From Paenibacillus planticolens (lineage in GTDB: Bacteria > Bacillota > Bacilli > Paenibacillales > NBRC-103111): a stretch of 64,000 bases of DNA. The translations under genes were made by a program, and so were the position numbers. Numbering within the stretch: the first letter of the stretch is position 1; the number at the start of each line of letters is the position of its first letter. Location: the NCBI RefSeq assembly GCF_013141725.1, contig NZ_WHNZ01000042.1:1-64000 (forward strand), given 5' to 3'. The notes beneath the pieces are model-generated. The model ran no database searches and was not told the origin of the DNA. It was given only the letters and a program-made list of their open reading frames with translations. Of this stretch, positions 26,265 to 34,380 are shown in pieces.

Positions 26265-27572
26265 ATGATTAATTTCATTGAGGATTTTATATTAAATGTC
26301 ATGTTAATTTTTTCGCCTCTTGTTATCTATCCATATTTGTATAAATCACAAAGTCATAGCACGAAGTTTCGGCTATGGCTTTGCTTGTTATTTTCAGCAG
26401 CCATTGGATTTACCATGTCGATTCCGGTCAGTTTTAATGGATTGGTTTATGATTTTCGTTCCATTCCATTGTTGGTCGGTTCGCTTTATGGCGGGATCTA
26501 TGTGGCTATGTTTCTGTATGCAGCACTTATTGTCGTCCGGTTTTTTCTCGGAGGGCCGCACTATTTCATCTACATCATCTCTTTTCTCCCGACGATTCTT
26601 TTTGTTGCCATTCTCCTTAGAAAGTACCGTGATTTGAATTTAGCTCAAAAAATATTAGCTGCCGTTCTTGGATGCATAGCTATTAAACTCGTTACTTTTC
26701 TAATTTACTTTAGCTGTCTGAATAATTTGGAGCTCTTTGCAACCAACCTCTTCGCCACATTGAAAACTTACATTCTGCAAAGCATCGTAATAGCGGTATA
26801 TATCTATCTCATTGAGTTTCTCCAAACCTATATTCATATGCAAGAAGAAGCTATTCAGGGGGAGAAAATCAAGATTGTAAGCGAAATGGCCGCTTCGGTC
26901 GCTCATGAAATTAGAAATCCGCTTACGGCCGTGAGAGGATTTATTCAATTAATGGCGATCCCTCATTTAGATCAAACGAAAATCCAATTTTACCAACAAA
27001 TATCACTGGAAGAATTAGACCGGGCGCAATTAATCATTAGTGATTATTTAGCGATTGCCAAGCCTGAACCGGAAAAAGATGAACTTATCAATCTGAAGGA
27101 TGAAGTGCAGTATGTTTCTCAAGTCTTGTTAACGATCGCGAACTATCATGATGTCAAAATGGAAGTTTCGTTGCCCGATGAGCAAATATGTATTCAGGGA
27201 GATCGCAATAAACTTCGGCAATCGTTGATCAATCTCGGAAAAAACGCCATTGAGGCCATGCCGAAGAACGGAGGGGTATTAGAAATCATACTGACTGAAC
27301 AAGCGAATAAACGGATCATCACGATGCGTGATAACGGCATTGGAATGACGAAGGAACAAATCAGCAGGTTGGGAACTCCGTATTTTTCGACCAAACAGAA
27401 AGGCACCGGCCTCGGTACTATGGTCTCGTTCAGTTTAATTAGAGCAATGAAAGGTAAAATACATATAACGAGCGAAAAAGGCAAGGGGACCGAATTTGAA
27501 ATCTCATTTCCGGCCGTTCGTGGGGATTGCTATGATTCTGACGTACGGAATACGACCAAGAGCTTGCTGTAA
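26265..27572 (+). CDS. KinB-like membrane sensor histidine kinase
   Basis: 435 residues. About six membrane segments make up residues 1-195, in the 5TM-5TMR-LYT pattern, with no PAS domain. A linker leads to HisKA with the phosphorylated His near 214 in VAHEIRNPLTAVRGF, then HATPase blocks NLGKNAIEAMP (N box), MRDNGIGMT (G1) and GTGLGTMVSF (G2). This build and the H-box match the sporulation kinases of Bacillus (KinB). No response regulator follows, also as in phosphorelay kinases, which feed Spo0F. The signal is unknown. It follows the aldo/keto reductase by 20 bases. Confidence 0.9.
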   Translation: MINFIEDFILNVMLIFSPLVIYPYLYKSQSHSTKFRLWLCLLFSAAIGFTMSIPVSFNGLVYDFRSIPLLVGSLYGGIYVAMFLYAALIVVRFFLGGPHYFIYIISFLPTILFVAILLRKYRDLNLAQKILAAVLGCIAIKLVTFLIYFSCLNNLELFATNLFATLKTYILQSIVIAVYIYLIEFLQTYIHMQEEAIQGEKIKIVSEMAASVAHEIRNPLTAVRGFIQLMAIPHLDQTKIQFYQQISLEELDRAQLIISDYLAIAKPEPEKDELINLKDEVQYVSQVLLTIANYHDVKMEVSLPDEQICIQGDRNKLRQSLINLGKNAIEAMPKNGGVLEIILTEQANKRIITMRDNGIGMTKEQISRLGTPYFSTKQKGTGLGTMVSFSLIRAMKGKIHITSEKGKGTEFEISFPAVRGDCYDSDVRNTTKSLL

Positions 27573-27592
27573 AGCAGCTCTTTATTTGTTTT
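27558..27592 (+). terminator. Terminator overlapping kinase stop
   Basis: AAGAGC..GCT / AGC..GCTCTT stem that includes the stop codon region, then TTATTTGTTTT. Confidence 0.6.
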
Positions 27593-27620
27593 GAATGGCT
27601 CCTATACGTTGAAAATCCTC

Positions 27621-27650
27621 TTGACAATTGTCGCCAATTCGAATGATAAT
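27621..27650 (+). promoter_or_regulatory. Sigma-A promoter of aminopeptidase-TetR-GNAT operon
   Basis: TTGACA (27621-27626), 18-base spacer, GATAAT (27645-27650): consensus -35 and 5/6 -10. Confidence 0.8.
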
Positions 27651-27656
27651 AAAAAC

Positions 27657-27664
27657 GACTAGTC
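27657..27664. promoter_or_regulatory. Candidate TetR operator
   Basis: GACTAGTC perfect 8-bp palindrome within AACGACTAGTCAGTC, at the expected transcription start. Many TetR-family repressors bind sites with a GACTAGTC or TGACTAGTCA core. The regulator gene is second in this operon, so feedback control is likely. Confidence 0.5.
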
Positions 27665-27705
27665 AGTCTTTTATTTGGAATTGATGATATTTGAGGAGGA
27701 TTACT

Positions 27706-28941
27706 ATGACTGCACACCTAGACAATTTAGACAAATATGCTTCTTTGGCCATACAATTAGGAGTTCATGTACAGCCGGGACAAACATTAGTCATTTTCGC
27801 ACCTCTTGTATCGGTGGATTTTGTACGCCTACTAGTTAAACGAGCCTATGAGGCAGGCGCAAAGCATGTATATGTAGATTGGTCTGATAGTGAAATTACG
27901 CGGTTAAAATATGAGATGGCGCCATTTGAAGCCTTGCTTGAATACCCGATGTGGCAGGCTAAAGGATACGAAGAATTAGCCAACCAGAATGCTGCTTTTC
28001 TATATGTCGTGGCGAATAATCCTGATCTTATGAACGGTATTGATCCCCATCGCATTCAGACAGCCAGCAAAACAAACAATGCCGCACTAATGGGTTTAAC
28101 GTCATCCAGATTAACGAACAAGGTCAGCTGGTCGATCGTCGCAGTTCCTTCACTTGCCTGGGCGAATAAAGTGTTTCCATCGCTGCCGGAAGAAGAACGC
28201 GTCGATGCTTTATGGAACGCGATCTTCAAAGCTACCCGAGTGGACACCGAGGATCCGATTCTGAATTGGAAAACACACGCCCATGCGTTGGAGACGAAAT
28301 CCGCCCTACTGAATCAGAAGCAGTATAAGGCGCTTCATTACCGTACGGAAGGGACGGACATTACGATCAGTCTGCCAAAGGACCATATCTGGGTATCTGC
28401 CGGCAGCAGCAACGAACAGGGCAACAGCTTTATTGCGAATATTCCGACGGAGGAAGTTTTCACGTCCCCATTAAGAGACGGCGTAAACGGAACAGTGAAA
28501 AGTACAAAGCCTCTGAGCTATAACGGCGTTCTCATTGAAAATTTTTCTTTAACGTTCAAGGATGGGAAAATCATAGCTTTTCAAGCGGAAAAAGGCGAAG
28601 AGATGCTGAAAAGTCTTATTGAATTGGACGAAGGCTCCCATTATTTGGGCGAAATTGCACTCGTACCGCATCGCTCGCCGATCTCTGATATGAATCTTAT
28701 TTTCTATAACACGCTGTATGATGAGAACGCTTCTTGTCATTTTGCCATCGGCCGGGCTTTTCCGTTTTGTTTGCAAGGCGGCACCCGGATGAGCGGAGAC
28801 GAACTGCAGCAGCATGGATTGAATGACAGCTTGACGCATGTCGATTTCATGATGGGGTCGGCCGACATGGACATTGACGGTATTTTACCGAACGGGGAAG
28901 CAGAACCGTTATTCCGGCGCGGAGATTGGGCAATTTCATAG
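27706..28941 (+). CDS. M29-family aminopeptidase
   Basis: 411 residues from ATG 27706, preceded by GAGGAGG. The family (AmpS, PepS, AmpT) is recognised from LDKYASLAIQLGVHVQPGQTLVI, NEQGNSFIANIPTEEVFTSP (in parts), GEIALVPHRSPIS and CHFAIGRAFPFC. Metal ligands are expected to be Glu in IPTEEV and in the GEIALV block, the conserved His in CHFAIG and later His/Asp in HVDFMMGS. It removes N-terminal residues from peptides in the cytoplasm. It leads an operon with a TetR regulator and an acetyltransferase, a setting that hints at peptide or antibiotic inactivation. Expression is likely controlled by that TetR. Confidence 0.92.
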   Translation: MTAHLDNLDKYASLAIQLGVHVQPGQTLVIFAPLVSVDFVRLLVKRAYEAGAKHVYVDWSDSEITRLKYEMAPFEALLEYPMWQAKGYEELANQNAAFLYVVANNPDLMNGIDPHRIQTASKTNNAALMGLTSSRLTNKVSWSIVAVPSLAWANKVFPSLPEEERVDALWNAIFKATRVDTEDPILNWKTHAHALETKSALLNQKQYKALHYRTEGTDITISLPKDHIWVSAGSSNEQGNSFIANIPTEEVFTSPLRDGVNGTVKSTKPLSYNGVLIENFSLTFKDGKIIAFQAEKGEEMLKSLIELDEGSHYLGEIALVPHRSPISDMNLIFYNTLYDENASCHFAIGRAFPFCLQGGTRMSGDELQQHGLNDSLTHVDFMMGSADMDIDGILPNGEAEPLFRRGDWAIS

Positions 28942-28963
28942 AAAAAGAAAAGGGAGGAGCCGT

Positions 28964-29572
28964 ATGTCGCCTAAAGTTTCGCAAGCCTACAAGGAAGAAC
29001 GTAAGGCAATCATTCTTGAGGGAGCGCTCCACTGCTTTATTGAAAAAGGCTTTCAAGCTACGACGATCGACGATATTGTTCGGCACTTAGGGATAAGCAA
29101 GGGTGCCATTTACAGCTATTTTGCCAGTAAGGAAGAAATGTACATTCAAATGGCCGACGACAAAATGAATGCCATGCTGGAGAATTCGACAGAACTTTTC
29201 AAAACGATGCCAAGCGCTGCCGATCAGGTCCGCTATATGTACGGGCGATTCCGCAACCAATCGCTGAACGAGCTTCGCAGGTGGATGGCTTTTCACTTGG
29301 AGTTTATGCTGTATGCGGCTCGCCAGCCGCATTTGACCGAACGATGGAATGAGTATGCGGATAAAGCCTTGGTCTTCATTCAGGACATTATGGACGGCGG
29401 CAAGCAGACAGGGGAATTTCGCTCTGACTTGGATAGCGCGGCTGCAGCCCGGTTATTCTGGTCAATCCGGGACGGACTTGCTCTGCAGTATATGTTAAGC
29501 GGCGAAGAAGCCGATTATAGGCGCACGATTGACGATATGGAAAGCATGGTATTCCGCTATATGTTGAGTTAA
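28964..29572 (+). CDS. TetR-family transcriptional regulator
   Basis: 202 residues from ATG 28964, which follows GGGAGGAGC. N-terminal TetR helix-turn-helix: FIEKGFQATTIDDIVRHLGIS KGAIYSYFASKEEMY (written in parts). The rest is the helical ligand-binding and dimer domain with WDLL-type features (QDIMDGGKQTGEFRSD), usual in regulators of efflux or detoxification. It probably represses the operon it sits in, via the palindrome over the start site. The spacing to both neighbours is about 22-25 bases. Confidence 0.9.
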   Translation: MSPKVSQAYKEERKAIILEGALHCFIEKGFQATTIDDIVRHLGISKGAIYSYFASKEEMYIQMADDKMNAMLENSTELFKTMPSAADQVRYMYGRFRNQSLNELRRWMAFHLEFMLYAARQPHLTERWNEYADKALVFIQDIMDGGKQTGEFRSDLDSAAAARLFWSIRDGLALQYMLSGEEADYRRTIDDMESMVFRYMLS

Positions 29573-29597
29573 CCCATCGAACTGGAGGATGAACGCT

Positions 29598-30473
29598 ATG
29601 ATTTTCAAGAAAATGAGCGAACTGACAGCAGAAGATATGGTGGCACTTTGGAATAAAGGGTTCGAAGGGTACTATATAAACAGTGAGCTGAATTTGGACA
29701 AATTTTTGTCCAGAGCTGTGAATGAAGGTCTCTCCTTAGAGCATTCTTTGGTGATGTTTGCAGAAGATGAGCCTATTGGTTTCGTGATGAACGGATTTCG
29801 GTCGATTGAAGGCAGAAAAGTAGCGTGGAACGGCGGCACAGGTATTGTTCCTGCCTACAGAGGAAAAGGGTTCGGAAAACAACTAATGGAAAGAAATCTG
29901 CAATTGTATCGTGAGCAGGGGGTTGAAACGGCTTTACTGGAAGCTCTTGTGCAAAATGAAGCGGCAATTCATCTCTACCGATCGGTTGGTTACGAAATTA
30001 CGGAGCAGCTCATTTGCTTAGAGCGTACCGATGTACTTGAAGCCAGTTTGCAGGCGTCTGAGAACGCTGGACGATATGCTGTGCATCGAGGACACCCCGC
30101 AGTAGTCAAAGGGATACCGTTCTACAGGCCTATGTCTGCATGGCAAACACAATGGGCAAGTATGAAAGGCGGCGAGAGCATAATCATTACCGAGAAAGAA
30201 GAGGTGGTTGGTTATGCGCTTTGCAAGCGCGTTTATGGCGAGGACGGACATTTAGCAACCACGGTTCTTTACCAATGCGAGTCGATTCCAGGCCATGAAA
30301 ATGAGGGCGATATTCTTAAAGCGGCATTGTGTGAAGTATTTGCACCGTTTGATTCCTCTTGTAAGCGATTAGCGATGAACTTGAGGCAAGCCAACAGGGA
30401 CTTGAACAAGCTGCTTGAGGAATGGGGATTTACCTCTTTCGTCGAGCAATTGCACATGTCGCGGCGCATTTGA
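29598..30473 (+). CDS. GNAT family N-acetyltransferase (tandem-domain)
   Basis: 291 residues from ATG 29598 (CTGGAGG 10 bases upstream; an ATG at 29589 is too near). The first 150 residues are a full GNAT fold, with the acetyl-CoA loop VPAYRGKGFGKQLMER and the ALVQNEAAIHLYRSVGYE block. The second half has weaker GNAT-like character (VVGYALCKRV, LLEEWGFTSFVEQLHM), so it is a two-domain transferase, second domain probably structural. Acceptor unknown. Third gene of the TetR operon. Confidence 0.85.
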   Translation: MIFKKMSELTAEDMVALWNKGFEGYYINSELNLDKFLSRAVNEGLSLEHSLVMFAEDEPIGFVMNGFRSIEGRKVAWNGGTGIVPAYRGKGFGKQLMERNLQLYREQGVETALLEALVQNEAAIHLYRSVGYEITEQLICLERTDVLEASLQASENAGRYAVHRGHPAVVKGIPFYRPMSAWQTQWASMKGGESIIITEKEEVVGYALCKRVYGEDGHLATTVLYQCESIPGHENEGDILKAALCEVFAPFDSSCKRLAMNLRQANRDLNKLLEEWGFTSFVEQLHMSRRI

Positions 30474-30577
30474 ACGGTGCAGCCTAGGAACATTCGGATC
30501 CTGAAGTATTAGTTTGACGCGGGGGCGCATATGAATCGTTATGAAGAATGAAAAACGATTTGATGGAGGGGTACCCC

Positions 30578-30925
30578 ATGTCTTTTTTTGACAAAGTTAA
30601 ACAAGGAGCATCCGATGCCGCGAAGAAAGCTCAGCAAACCGTCGAGCTTACGAAGCTGAAGGCCCAGATTTCGTCCAAAGAGAAAGAGATAGAGAAATTT
30701 TATCACCTTATTGGGGAATCCGTTTATGCGGCGCATGTGTCAGGAAGCTTAGACCGGACCGGGGAAATCGTAGAGAGATTCAGCCATGGCATCGAGGCCG
30801 TCAAACAGGAAATCGCCGTTTTGGAGCAAAAAGTCATCGAAGTTCGCAACGAGAAGGAATGCGTCTGCGGTAAAGTCGTCGTGGCCGACACGAAATTCTG
30901 TTCTGCTTGCGGCCATCCGTTTTGA
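30578..30925 (+). CDS. Coiled-coil protein with C-terminal zinc ribbon
   Basis: 115 residues from ATG 30578 with GGAGGGG upstream. Residues 1-85 are helical, with predicted coiled coil (VELTKLKAQISSKEKEIEKF, EAVKQEIAVLEQKVIEV), and the end is a zinc ribbon, CVCGKVVVADTKFCSACGHPF (CxC and CxxC; split: CVCGK and FCSACGHPF). Such proteins are common in Bacilli, unnamed. Some are linked to envelope or phage-shock functions, but here no partner is next door. Confidence 0.75.
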   Translation: MSFFDKVKQGASDAAKKAQQTVELTKLKAQISSKEKEIEKFYHLIGESVYAAHVSGSLDRTGEIVERFSHGIEAVKQEIAVLEQKVIEVRNEKECVCGKVVVADTKFCSACGHPF

Positions 30926-31001
30926 AGAGGGACGAGAAAGGCTGTCCCATAAGTGAAATTAACTAAGCTATGGGGATAGTTAATAATCAGGGCAAATGAA
31001 T

Positions 31002-31052
31002 AAATGAGTTAAGCGGCTTGCAAATTGCATCTGCTTAACTCATTTTCTTTTT
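31002..31052 (+). terminator. Terminator after zinc-ribbon gene
   Basis: AAATGAGTTAAGC / GCTTAACTCATTT 13-bp perfect stem, 18-base loop, then TCTTTTT. Confidence 0.8.
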
Positions 31053-31330
31053 AGGTGGTCAAAATAGTGGGAAAAGTTCCCTCTAATTTGCCTGCAGAAG
31101 CTTGTCAGACCCATTTAGCTGGAAAAACTTTCTCTATTTGCGCCGATTCCGTGATAATCTAGGAAATCCGGTCAAATTAGCAGGAGTTTTTCCTTCTATA
31201 TTCTCTACGAGGTCATCTGTTGAACCATTTAGAGGGGGATTTTCCAGTTATTTCTTCTCGTCAGCCGAGACTTCGGGCTTGATCCCCGGTTGTGGTAGAT
31301 GAGACGTCGTTTTTCAGCGTTAAAGTAGGC
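31053..31330 (-). repeat. Family A intergenic repeat, reverse orientation
   Basis: Read on the minus strand it has the same order of blocks as the copy at 10018-10250: TAACTGGAAAATCCCCC, GGAAAAACTCCTGCTAA, AGAGAAAGTTTTTCCAGC (in parts) and TAGAGGGAAC. GTCAGACCCATTTAGC (31106-31121) is the reverse of the shared GCTAAATGGATCTGAC with one change. Plus-strand (31102-31302) and minus-strand (31229-31561) frames over it are judged spurious. The rest of the gap to 31580 shows no gene. Confidence 0.65.
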
Positions 31331-31580
31331 GGAGAGGGCAAAAGTTGAAGTTAGCGCTGTAAAAAAACTTAAAGTTGAGCAACAGCCCCTCACCTTTTCA
31401 GTAAAGCCCGAATTTGAAACCATCAGGAATCTACTTGTGGGACAGCCTTCTTTTTTGGGGTTCGCTAGCGCTCGAAAAAGTTTGCTCAGCGTCGGCCAGC
31501 CTAATGTATTACCGTGCAGGAATATTATGGGATTAATTGAACTTATATTACTATACGTCAATCAATCATGAGGAGGGGCC

Positions 31581-32126
31581 ATGCCTGAACCAATCATCGT
31601 CGTTGCCTACAGAGAAGAATGGAAGGAGGAGTTTGCCTCGATTGCCCAAAAAATCCGTGGGGCACTAGGTGAAATTGCGTTACGTATCGACCATATCGGG
31701 TCCACTTCCATCCAAGGACTTGATGCAAAACCGATCATAGATATTCAAGTTAGTTTGGAATCATTGGAGCCAATTGAGAAATACAAAGATTCCTTTGAAG
31801 AAATCGGTTATTATCACAAAGCTGAGAACCGGGACAAAACCAAGAGATATTTTAGAGAAAAGCCAGGCTCTCAAAGGACGCATATTCACGTAAGAGAACA
31901 CGGGAGCTGGTCGTCTTTATTTCCGTTACTGTTCAGGGACTATCTGCGGTGCCATCAAGAGGAGTGTCAGAGATACGTTGAGTTCAAATACGAATGTATG
32001 GCCATGTACAGGAACGAAAGAGAAAGGTATGTCGAAGCGAAAGAGCCGTTGATTTGGGAAATCATGCGGAGCGCCAGTCGTTGGAGCCAAGAAACAGGTT
32101 GGAAACCAGGCGCAAGCGATTATTAA
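31581..32126 (+). CDS. GrpB family protein
   Basis: 181 residues. The pattern VVAYREEWKEEFASIAQKI, RIDHIGSTSIQGLDAKPIIDIQVS (in parts) and HIHVREHGS..FRDYLR is that of the GrpB/UPF0157 family, with a nucleotidyltransferase-like fold where GSTS and the DIQV Asp mark the active site. In other bacteria the domain is fused to dephospho-CoA kinase. Substrate unknown. TGAGGAGGGG precedes ATG. It shares direction with the methyltransferase 36 bases on. Confidence 0.88.
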   Translation: MPEPIIVVAYREEWKEEFASIAQKIRGALGEIALRIDHIGSTSIQGLDAKPIIDIQVSLESLEPIEKYKDSFEEIGYYHKAENRDKTKRYFREKPGSQRTHIHVREHGSWSSLFPLLFRDYLRCHQEECQRYVEFKYECMAMYRNERERYVEAKEPLIWEIMRSASRWSQETGWKPGASDY

Positions 32127-32162
32127 AGTGATTATTAATCGGAATTTAATAAGGAGACTACG

Positions 32163-33041
32163 ATGACCGATTACTACTGGGATAACAAAATTGAGTATTT
32201 AAGAAATACGAGAGGCTTGTATTACAACGACGATTATTTGGAGTTTCTCGTAAAGACGGTTTGGAAACTTAATGAGCCAGTCAACGTGGTTGATTTTGGC
32301 TGCGGATATGGCTATTTGGGACTGAAATTGCTGCCGCTCTTGCCCAAGGGATCCACGTACACAGGGATTGATAAAGGATCAGAGCTTATAAACACAGCTA
32401 GGGAGGTTTTTTTGACTCAGACTCATCCTTCTGAATTTATTTTAGGCGATATTGAGGAAATAACCGTTGAAAGGAAGTATGACATTGCCATTTGTCATGC
32501 CTTTTTATTACATATGTCATCTCCGGCTAATATCCTTCAAAAGATGATGGATAGTGTTGTGGACGATGGAATGGTCATTTGTTTTGAGCCTCACTGGATT
32601 GCTAATATGTCAAATTACAGTGTTCATGATCTGGAACAAAGCCAAGTGATACCGCTTGGAAACTTGCAAAAATTGTTTGAAAACGATTTGAAAAGCAAGG
32701 GGAAAGATGGAAATATAGGGATCAAAATCCCCGTTTATTTAAGTCAATTAGGTTTAAAAAACGTAGCGTGCAGAGTAAGTGATAAAGTTAATTTTCTGGA
32801 TCAAAACGCGGATCCTCAAACAAATCAACGACTGTACAGCTCTTTGAAAGAGGAGGGCATAGGCGGGAATCCCGGAGATGAAGATATATTTGTACGAAAC
32901 TTAATGAGCCGAGGACTGACAGAGAGGGAAGCGCAGAGTCAATATGAGGCGGAGCTGCGCTTTTCAAAAGAATTCCAGATGGATTCTTTCCTTACCTATG
33001 CCCCAAATATGAAAATTACATTTGGAACAGTTAAGAGATAA
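32163..33041 (+). CDS. Class I SAM-dependent methyltransferase
   Basis: 292 residues. Motif I is VVDFGCGYGYLGLKLL, then TGIDKGSELI, FILGDIEEI and YDIAICHAFLLHMSSP. The C-terminal 100 residues (NQRLYSSLKEEGIGG, GLTEREAQSQYEAELRFSKE) form an extra helical part seen in the UbiE/COQ5-like group of small-molecule methyltransferases. No linked biosynthetic genes are nearby. AAGGAG is 8 bases before ATG. The product of its acceptor is unknown. Confidence 0.85.
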   Translation: MTDYYWDNKIEYLRNTRGLYYNDDYLEFLVKTVWKLNEPVNVVDFGCGYGYLGLKLLPLLPKGSTYTGIDKGSELINTAREVFLTQTHPSEFILGDIEEITVERKYDIAICHAFLLHMSSPANILQKMMDSVVDDGMVICFEPHWIANMSNYSVHDLEQSQVIPLGNLQKLFENDLKSKGKDGNIGIKIPVYLSQLGLKNVACRVSDKVNFLDQNADPQTNQRLYSSLKEEGIGGNPGDEDIFVRNLMSRGLTEREAQSQYEAELRFSKEFQMDSFLTYAPNMKITFGTVKR

Positions 33042-33058
33042 AACTTTTTGTAACTGTA

Positions 33059-33088
33059 TTGACATAATGTAAGGGCATACATTAATAT
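33059..33088 (+). promoter_or_regulatory. Promoter of LacI gene
   Basis: TTGACA (33059-33064), 18-base spacer, TAATAT (33083-33088). An AAACGTTT palindrome follows at 33105-33112, a possible LacI half-site or operator. The stretch to 33160 is otherwise G/T-rich with TTTGG repeated. Confidence 0.55.
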
Positions 33089-33176
33089 TTAAATAGATTC
33101 AGGAAAACGTTTGGGCAAGGATTTTGGGCTTTGGTTTGGCGTTTGGGGTTTTGAATAAAAAGGAGCTGTTACAATA

Positions 33177-34223
33177 TTGCCTACACTTAAAGATATCGCC
33201 GAGTTAGTGGGCGTCTCGATTTCAACAGCCTCGCGCGTAGTCAGGAACGATACGAGCAGGCATATTAACCCGGAGACGAGAGCCAAAGTATGGGAGGCCG
33301 TACGTCAGCTCGACTATACGCCAAACGAGTCGGCGCGTCATCTCGTGAATAAGCAGAAGGCCGTGAAGAGACAGACCAAACAAATCGGCTGCATTATTCA
33401 AGCGGCGCGTCTGAATGACGATCATCCCTACTATTCACCGATCATTACTTCATTTACGAAAAAGATATTGGAATCCGGTTACTCGTTAGCTTTCATACAC
33501 ACTTCCGACGAGCTGGCAGACGATGCTTTGCTGCATCGATGCATTCATGAGATTCAAGTGGATGGCGTCATCATTATAGGCGAAGTGGGATCTGCAATTC
33601 TGGAGTTTCTCCAAAAGGTAGAAGATCTGGCCTTGATCGGCATTTGTACGATTGGGACTGAAATTACTATGGTGGATTACGATCGTATTCACGCAGCGAA
33701 ATCCGCTGTTGATCATCTTATTGCGCAAGGCCACCGGTCGATTGGATTTGTCGGCGGGCCCGGACATACGGGAGAGCTGAACAGTGAAGAGCGATTCCAG
33801 GGTTACAAGTTTGCCATGTACGATGCGGGAATAACCATAAACAAAGACTGGGTGATAGACACCCGATGGGAAATTGACCGCAGTTATGAGTACGTGAAAG
33901 AACAATTAAAGCAGTCGGATATCGAGCGGCCAACGGCTATTTTTTCGGCAAGCGATCAGTTGGCAATCCCGGCTATGCGTGCCATCATCGAAAGCAATTT
34001 GCGAATTCCGGAGGACATCGCCTTTATCTCGATGGATAATATTGATTTCGCGCAGTATACAACGCCGCCGTTATCTTCGGTGCATGTGCCTAAAGTCGAG
34101 ATCGGCATGACGGCCGCCGCAACCTTGCTTGATATGTTAAAGGGAGAGCAGTTAGCGTTATCTAGAGTACTGCTGCCACATAAAATCATTGTGCGGCAAT
34201 CGTCAACGTTTAATAGAAACTAA
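33177..34223 (+). CDS. LacI-family transcriptional regulator
   Basis: 348 residues starting at TTG 33177, with AAAGGAG about 12 bases upstream. DNA-binding: PTLKDIAELVGVSISTASRVV, then hinge region. The remainder is a periplasmic-binding-protein-like sugar sensor (IGCIIQAARLNDDHPYYSPI, HRSIGFVGGPG, RPTAIFSASDQLAIPAMRA). Immediately downstream is a 28-bp perfect palindrome and a sugar ABC importer operon, so it almost surely controls uptake. Effector is probably the importer's sugar; identity unknown. Confidence 0.93.
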   Translation: MPTLKDIAELVGVSISTASRVVRNDTSRHINPETRAKVWEAVRQLDYTPNESARHLVNKQKAVKRQTKQIGCIIQAARLNDDHPYYSPIITSFTKKILESGYSLAFIHTSDELADDALLHRCIHEIQVDGVIIIGEVGSAILEFLQKVEDLALIGICTIGTEITMVDYDRIHAAKSAVDHLIAQGHRSIGFVGGPGHTGELNSEERFQGYKFAMYDAGITINKDWVIDTRWEIDRSYEYVKEQLKQSDIERPTAIFSASDQLAIPAMRAIIESNLRIPEDIAFISMDNIDFAQYTTPPLSSVHVPKVEIGMTAAATLLDMLKGEQLALSRVLLPHKIIVRQSSTFNRN

Positions 34224-34233
34224 ATTTTTTTTG

Positions 34234-34261
34234 AAACTCAGGATAACGTTATCCTGAGTTT
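34234..34261. promoter_or_regulatory. 28-bp perfect palindrome, likely LacI operator
   Basis: A perfect 28-bp palindrome, centre GATAACGTTATC, outer arms AAACTCAG / CTGAGTTT. LacI/GalR-family operators have this pattern with a central CG. It lies between the regulator and the importer. Pairing is perfect and no T-run follows, so an operator fits better than a terminator, though transcript-level hairpin effects are possible. Confidence 0.7.
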
Positions 34262-34287
34262 GGCACCAATTTAAATTTACTATTTCA

Positions 34288-34297
34288 AGGAGGTGAC
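34288..34297 (+). promoter_or_regulatory. Orphan perfect Shine-Dalgarno sequence
   Basis: AAGGAGGTGA, complete complement to the 16S tail, has no usable start codon within 5-12 bases. The nearest frame starts ATG 34320 and encodes 14 residues to 34364; it has its own GGGAG. It may be a standby site, a leader-peptide signal or a relic. Confidence 0.3.
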
Positions 34298-34339
34298 TTT
34301 CGCTTTTACGGGAGCTTCGATGAATGGCATTGTTTCACA

Positions 34340-34353
34340 TGAAAGTGCTTTCA
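34340..34353 (+). promoter_or_regulatory. Candidate CcpA cre site
   Basis: TGAAAGTGCTTTCA: arms TGAAAG / CTTTCA. It differs from the cre pattern TGNAANCGNWNNCA only by T for C at the central CG. It lies 28 bases before the start of the sugar-binding protein gene, so CcpA would block elongation or initiation. Confidence 0.5.
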
Positions 34354-34380
34354 CAAAAAATTAAAAAGGGTGATTGTGAA

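Larger units (their letters stand above)
30938..31449. repeat. 512-bp segment bounded by 17-bp inverted ends
   Basis: Left end AAGGCTGTCCCATAAGT (30938-30954), right end its reverse complement with one change (31433-31449). It contains a terminator (31002-31052) and a family A repeat in reverse orientation. The ends are also the two arms of the hairpin that closes other family A copies (window start and near 10.27 kb), so the segment may be a terminator split by an insertion, or a MITE-like element. There is no target duplication that I can see. Confidence 0.45.

Noticed and set aside
31102..31561. Frames 31102-31302 (+) and 31229-31561 (-)
   Set aside because: Same repeat family, frames on both strands overlap each other, no convincing start signals.
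34320..34364. 14-codon leader peptide MNGIVSHESAFTKN as a gene
   Set aside because: Has a GGGAG site but overlaps the cre-like element; nothing in its codons suggests attenuation. Kept only as a remark.
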